This document shows, one piece after another, positions 6,637 through 9,096 of a stretch of 9,096 bases of DNA; the first letter of the stretch is position 1; every line of letters starts with the position of its first letter. The stretch is from an uncultured Bacteroidales bacterium (GTDB lineage Bacteria; Bacteroidota; Bacteroidia; Bacteroidales; UBA932). Where the stretch lies: contig CAJOMB010000056.1 of assembly GCA_905235615.1 (NCBI GenBank), positions 1 to 9,096 on the forward strand, written 5' to 3'. The position numbers were made by a program, and so were the translations under genes. Under the pieces are notes generated by a model. It was not told the DNA's origin and did not search any database. It saw only the letters and a list, made by a program, of their open reading frames with translations.

Positions 6637-6655
6637 CAGAAAACACACGTACGCT

Positions 6656-7237
6656 ATGAAAAAGATTGTAATGCTATTATTGGCCATTGTGCCATGCGGC
6701 TGCGAACAACTGTTATCAGATCAAAACAACAATATAAGAAATCTTGAAGTGAAGGATATCGAATGGGTCCAACATCAGTACACGATTGTAATACCCGGTA
6801 CAGCGTTCAACAACGCCATGCCTGAGGGTTTGAAACACTGGAACGGTTATTACACCTCATTCATTGAGACTTGGCCGGAGTCTTTTAAAGGCAAGAAAGA
6901 GCCAAGTTGTGTGTGTTCGCACCGGCGCTGGTATCCCGGAGACTATGGCTATATGTTTTGGGACGACTTCGGTAAAGATACCGTCCGCCCCGAAGGTTCA
7001 TGGTACGAATACGGTAAGGATAGCCATCCTTTTACTAAAGAAGTGCTTTCAAGCGGCAAAACGCAAGTGACGTTTGACATGTACGGGCGCACGTGGACCG
7101 GAATCCTGGAGGATAACCCCATCCTTCTTTCCAGCGACCACGATGACTTTACCATGGAATTTCACAAACTCCTTGAAACTCCCTACGACGGTTCGTTGGA
7201 TGAATTGCTGCAGGAAATAATTGATGGCGATAATTGA
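6656..7237 (+). CDS. Probable lipoprotein of unknown function, 193 aa
   Basis: First gene of the divergent operon. The N-terminus MKKIVMLLLAIVPCGCEQLL is an export signal with a poor lipobox; Cys16 after Gly15 is the best lipidation site, Cys14 less likely. The mature part is rich in aromatic residues and has a Cys-Val-Cys pair near residues 86-88 and a Trp/Tyr/Asp-rich middle (WYPGDYGYMFWDDFGKD). The C-terminus is acidic (DGSLDELLQEIIDGDN). No family or catalytic motif is recognised. The ATG at 6656 is favoured because it gives the signal peptide and follows the TAACTTTG promoter box. The next gene starts 17 bp after the stop, so they are probably co-transcribed. It may be an envelope-exposed binding or accessory protein; this is inference. 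Confidence 0.8.
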   Translation: MKKIVMLLLAIVPCGCEQLLSDQNNNIRNLEVKDIEWVQHQYTIVIPGTAFNNAMPEGLKHWNGYYTSFIETWPESFKGKKEPSCVCSHRRWYPGDYGYMFWDDFGKDTVRPEGSWYEYGKDSHPFTKEVLSSGKTQVTFDMYGRTWTGILEDNPILLSSDHDDFTMEFHKLLETPYDGSLDELLQEIIDGDN

Positions 7238-7254
7238 TAAAACCACATAATCAA

Positions 7255-8790
7255 ATGAAAAAGATTCTTTTTACCATGCTGGCCTTATCGGCCCTTATCC
7301 TGTTATCATGCAACAAAGATGACGATGGCGGATCAAATGCTAAAGTCACTTTCCGCAAAGCCAATATCTCCGGTGCCGGTATGCTGGCCCTTGCCCAGGG
7401 AGGCGCGGCCACAAAGGCGGAGGGCGATGTTTCCGTAGGGCCCAATGCGTTATATACCGTTTCGGCCGACGGGTCGATGGTACAAGTGACCTACAATGTG
7501 GATGTGGAAGGGGCCGATGGAGAAGTGGCGGAAACCATCAAGGCCAACCTTATCATCTCTCCAGGTTTCGTTTTCCCTGTAGGGGAAGGCTGGCTGTGGC
7601 TTGCCAACTGCTATTACGACGTTGCGGAAGGCTGGGAGAATTGCTCGCTGCCGCACGGTCCGGAGAGGAACGCCCTCAGCACCATTCTTAACGATTTCAA
7701 CAACGCCCACCACGACCGGCACGGTGCCCATTACCTCGTCCGAAAGAGCGACGGGGCCTTGTTCGAATGGACCCTCGAGGCCGGTGCCCCGGACGGCATG
7801 GACGACGGCTTTAAGCAGCCCACCTTCCTGAACGGATGGTTCCACCAGCAGGGAAAGAATTTGTTTGTCAGGACCGGAGGCTGGGCATATGACGGCGCTT
7901 ATCCCAATCCGGCCAACGCGCCTTCACTGGTAGGTCTTATGGACAAAGGAAACACCCTGGATGCCGTGAATATCCTGGGCGACAATATCTCCTGCTGGAG
8001 ACTCTGCCCGGCCAGCGATTGTCTGGGAGGAGCCTTCTCCTATCCCGGCATGAACGGCATGGCGCAGGGCATTCTCGCGCCTCCATCTTATGAGCCCGTG
8101 CTCCTTCAGGATGACACCCAGGATAAACGCGCGTTCCTTGTTTCCATCGGCGGAAAACTTTACCTGGTGCATAGCTATCACAAAAATGTCCAGGAAGGAG
8201 AATGGGGAAAGGACTACGAATCCTGGATAGAATTGCACACCGAGTTCTACAATCTCAATGTTACTTCCACCTCCATCCAGAAAGGGAGTCTCATCTGGTC
8301 CAGCACAGAAAAGAACAAAAATGGGGAGCTTATTCCGGAAGGGACCTATATCTCCGCCGGGGAAACCCTCAGCTGGTGGAACGAGAACCTGATTTACACC
8401 TTCGACCCCAAGGCGGCAACGGTCTCTTCCCGCACCCTTCCCGCACATTATCCGGGAAACGAGGACGCGTATGTGGACGGCGTGGCATACGTGGCCGACG
8501 GGACCTCCGGCTACTGGGAGTGCGACCTGTCCAGGGATGCGGCTGAATATGTAACGCTGGATTGGAGCAGCGCGGCCGAGTACCAGGGCAAAATCGTCCC
8601 CGGGACCCTTCGGCTGGTTCGTTTCGAAGCTGCGTCCCTCACCCTTCAGTTCGTCGCCTATATGACAAATGGGACGGAACTATCCTTCTACACCTCCGTC
8701 TCGGGCTCTGACCGGGGCGTCATCAAAACCTCTGTCGGAAGCGAAAACAACGCCGGGATGGTGGTCACCACGATGGTGAGGTTGAATTAA
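7255..8790 (+). CDS. Surface-type lipoprotein of unknown function, 511 aa
   Basis: The chosen ATG at 7255 gives an ideal lipoprotein signal, MKKILFTMLALSALILLSC, with lipobox Leu-Leu-Ser-Cys19; an in-frame TTG at 7234 would hide it. Asn-Lys-Asp-Asp-Asp directly after Cys19 resembles the acidic export signal that sends Bacteroidota lipoproteins to the cell surface. The mature protein has many short beta-type segments ending in aromatic or Gly motifs (GWLWLANCYY, HYLVRKSDGALFEW, KLYLVHSYHK, NLIYTFDPK, VAYVADGTSGYWECDL), suggesting a beta-propeller-like fold. I cannot name a family; it differs from the usual DUF4374 proteins as I remember them. The next gene starts 10 bp after the stop. Possible roles are ligand capture or cell-surface scaffolding for what the adjacent sensor detects, which is speculative. 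Confidence 0.88.
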   Translation: MKKILFTMLALSALILLSCNKDDDGGSNAKVTFRKANISGAGMLALAQGGAATKAEGDVSVGPNALYTVSADGSMVQVTYNVDVEGADGEVAETIKANLIISPGFVFPVGEGWLWLANCYYDVAEGWENCSLPHGPERNALSTILNDFNNAHHDRHGAHYLVRKSDGALFEWTLEAGAPDGMDDGFKQPTFLNGWFHQQGKNLFVRTGGWAYDGAYPNPANAPSLVGLMDKGNTLDAVNILGDNISCWRLCPASDCLGGAFSYPGMNGMAQGILAPPSYEPVLLQDDTQDKRAFLVSIGGKLYLVHSYHKNVQEGEWGKDYESWIELHTEFYNLNVTSTSIQKGSLIWSSTEKNKNGELIPEGTYISAGETLSWWNENLIYTFDPKAATVSSRTLPAHYPGNEDAYVDGVAYVADGTSGYWECDLSRDAAEYVTLDWSSAAEYQGKIVPGTLRLVRFEAASLTLQFVAYMTNGTELSFYTSVSGSDRGVIKTSVGSENNAGMVVTTMVRLN

Positions 8791-8800
8791 AGCGCACGCT

Positions 8801-9096
8801 ATGAAAAGGTTTGTATTGACTGCGACCATCTTTCTTCTTGTCGCATTTGGCGTTTTTGGCCAGAATGCCAGGATTGTGGGCGAACAGTGTCCGGGGTGTG
8901 CTGTTTATGTGCGGGGGCGGCATCTTCGGCCTTCCGATCACAAGGCCGGCTGCTGGTGGCTGGCGCAGCAGCAGTCGGAGTCTTCCTCATCCTCTGCAGA
9001 GTCCGGCGCTTCCTGGGGAAAGAGTCCTTATTCCGACAGCGACTTCTTCGGTTTGGTAGAGGGGAAACCGCTCACGAACGATGAGTATTATGAACT
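8801..9096 (+). CDS. Secreted protein with CPGC motif, 3' end beyond the window
   Basis: Open from ATG 8801 to the window end (98 codons, no stop). MKRFVLTATIFLLVAFGVFG followed by Gln-Asn is a typical signal peptide for export, with cleavage likely around residue 20. The mature start has Cys-Pro-Gly-Cys (residues 30-33), then a basic stretch (Val-Arg-Gly-Arg-His-Leu-Arg), a second Gly-Cys-Trp-Trp and a Ser-rich low-complexity segment (about 62-70). The CxxC could be a disulfide or metal site; a thioredoxin fold cannot be claimed because no other thioredoxin feature is visible. It follows the 511-aa lipoprotein by 10 bp, so it belongs to the same operon. Family unknown. Confidence 0.75.
   Translation, partial: MKRFVLTATIFLLVAFGVFGQNARIVGEQCPGCAVYVRGRHLRPSDHKAGCWWLAQQQSESSSSSAESGASWGKSPYSDSDFFGLVEGKPLTNDEYYE

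Noticed and set aside
7234..7254. TTG start at 7234 for the 511-aa lipoprotein
   Set aside because: It would add seven residues ahead of a textbook lipoprotein signal and overlaps the preceding stop; ATG 7255 is a better start.
1..9096. CRISPR array, tRNA, rRNA, insertion sequence or toxin-antitoxin/defence genes
   Set aside because: No regularly spaced repeats, cloverleaf or CCA-type ends, transposase motifs or recognisable defence domains were seen on either strand.

Overview
The window looks like Bacteroidota DNA, most likely order Bacteroidales from a gut-type habitat. The main clues are a histidine kinase with fourteen Reg_prop-like propeller blades of the kind found in Bacteroides hybrid two-component sensors, a lipoprotein start with an acidic Lys-Asp-Asp-Asp stretch after the lipobox Cys, promoter boxes of the form TAnnTTTG instead of a sigma-70 -10 box, weak Shine-Dalgarno sequences, and mobilization genes of the Bacteroides MobC/MobA type. 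These are judgements from pattern; no database search was possible.

Left part (1-2810, all + strand): one end of a mobilizable or integrative element. In order it holds the end of a helix-turn-helix (excisionase/MerR-like) gene, a 63-residue ORF overlapping it by ATGA, a cluster of three inverted repeats that looks like an origin of transfer, a MobC-type relaxosome protein, a MobA-type relaxase, and a coiled-coil protein with one membrane segment. The last three genes overlap each other by 17 and 19 bp, so they form one operon. No integrase, primase or attachment site is visible; they would lie upstream of the window.

Junction (2811-3136): no intact gene. It holds the decayed 3' end of an AraC-family regulator on the - strand, whose ancestral stop codon falls on the same bases as the stop of the last mobilization gene, followed by a short hairpin.

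Middle (3137-6537, - strand): a two-component operon. The sensor kinase has a signal peptide, two seven-bladed propellers, a Y_Y_Y domain, one membrane segment, and DHp and ATPase domains. It overlaps by ATGA a separate NarL/LuxR-type response regulator. The sensor resembles a hybrid two-component sensor but lacks the fused receiver and AraC domains.

Right part (6656-9096, + strand): a divergent operon of at least three exported proteins: a probable lipoprotein of 193 aa, a clear lipoprotein of 511 aa, and a secreted protein cut off by the window end. None belongs to a family I can name. The 118-bp divergent intergenic region carries a TAnnTTTG promoter box on each strand and a perfect 9+1+9 palindrome. 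The palindrome is centred about 43 bp before the predicted start of transcription of the exported-protein operon. The simplest model is that the sensor and regulator pair controls this envelope operon, and perhaps itself, through that palindrome.
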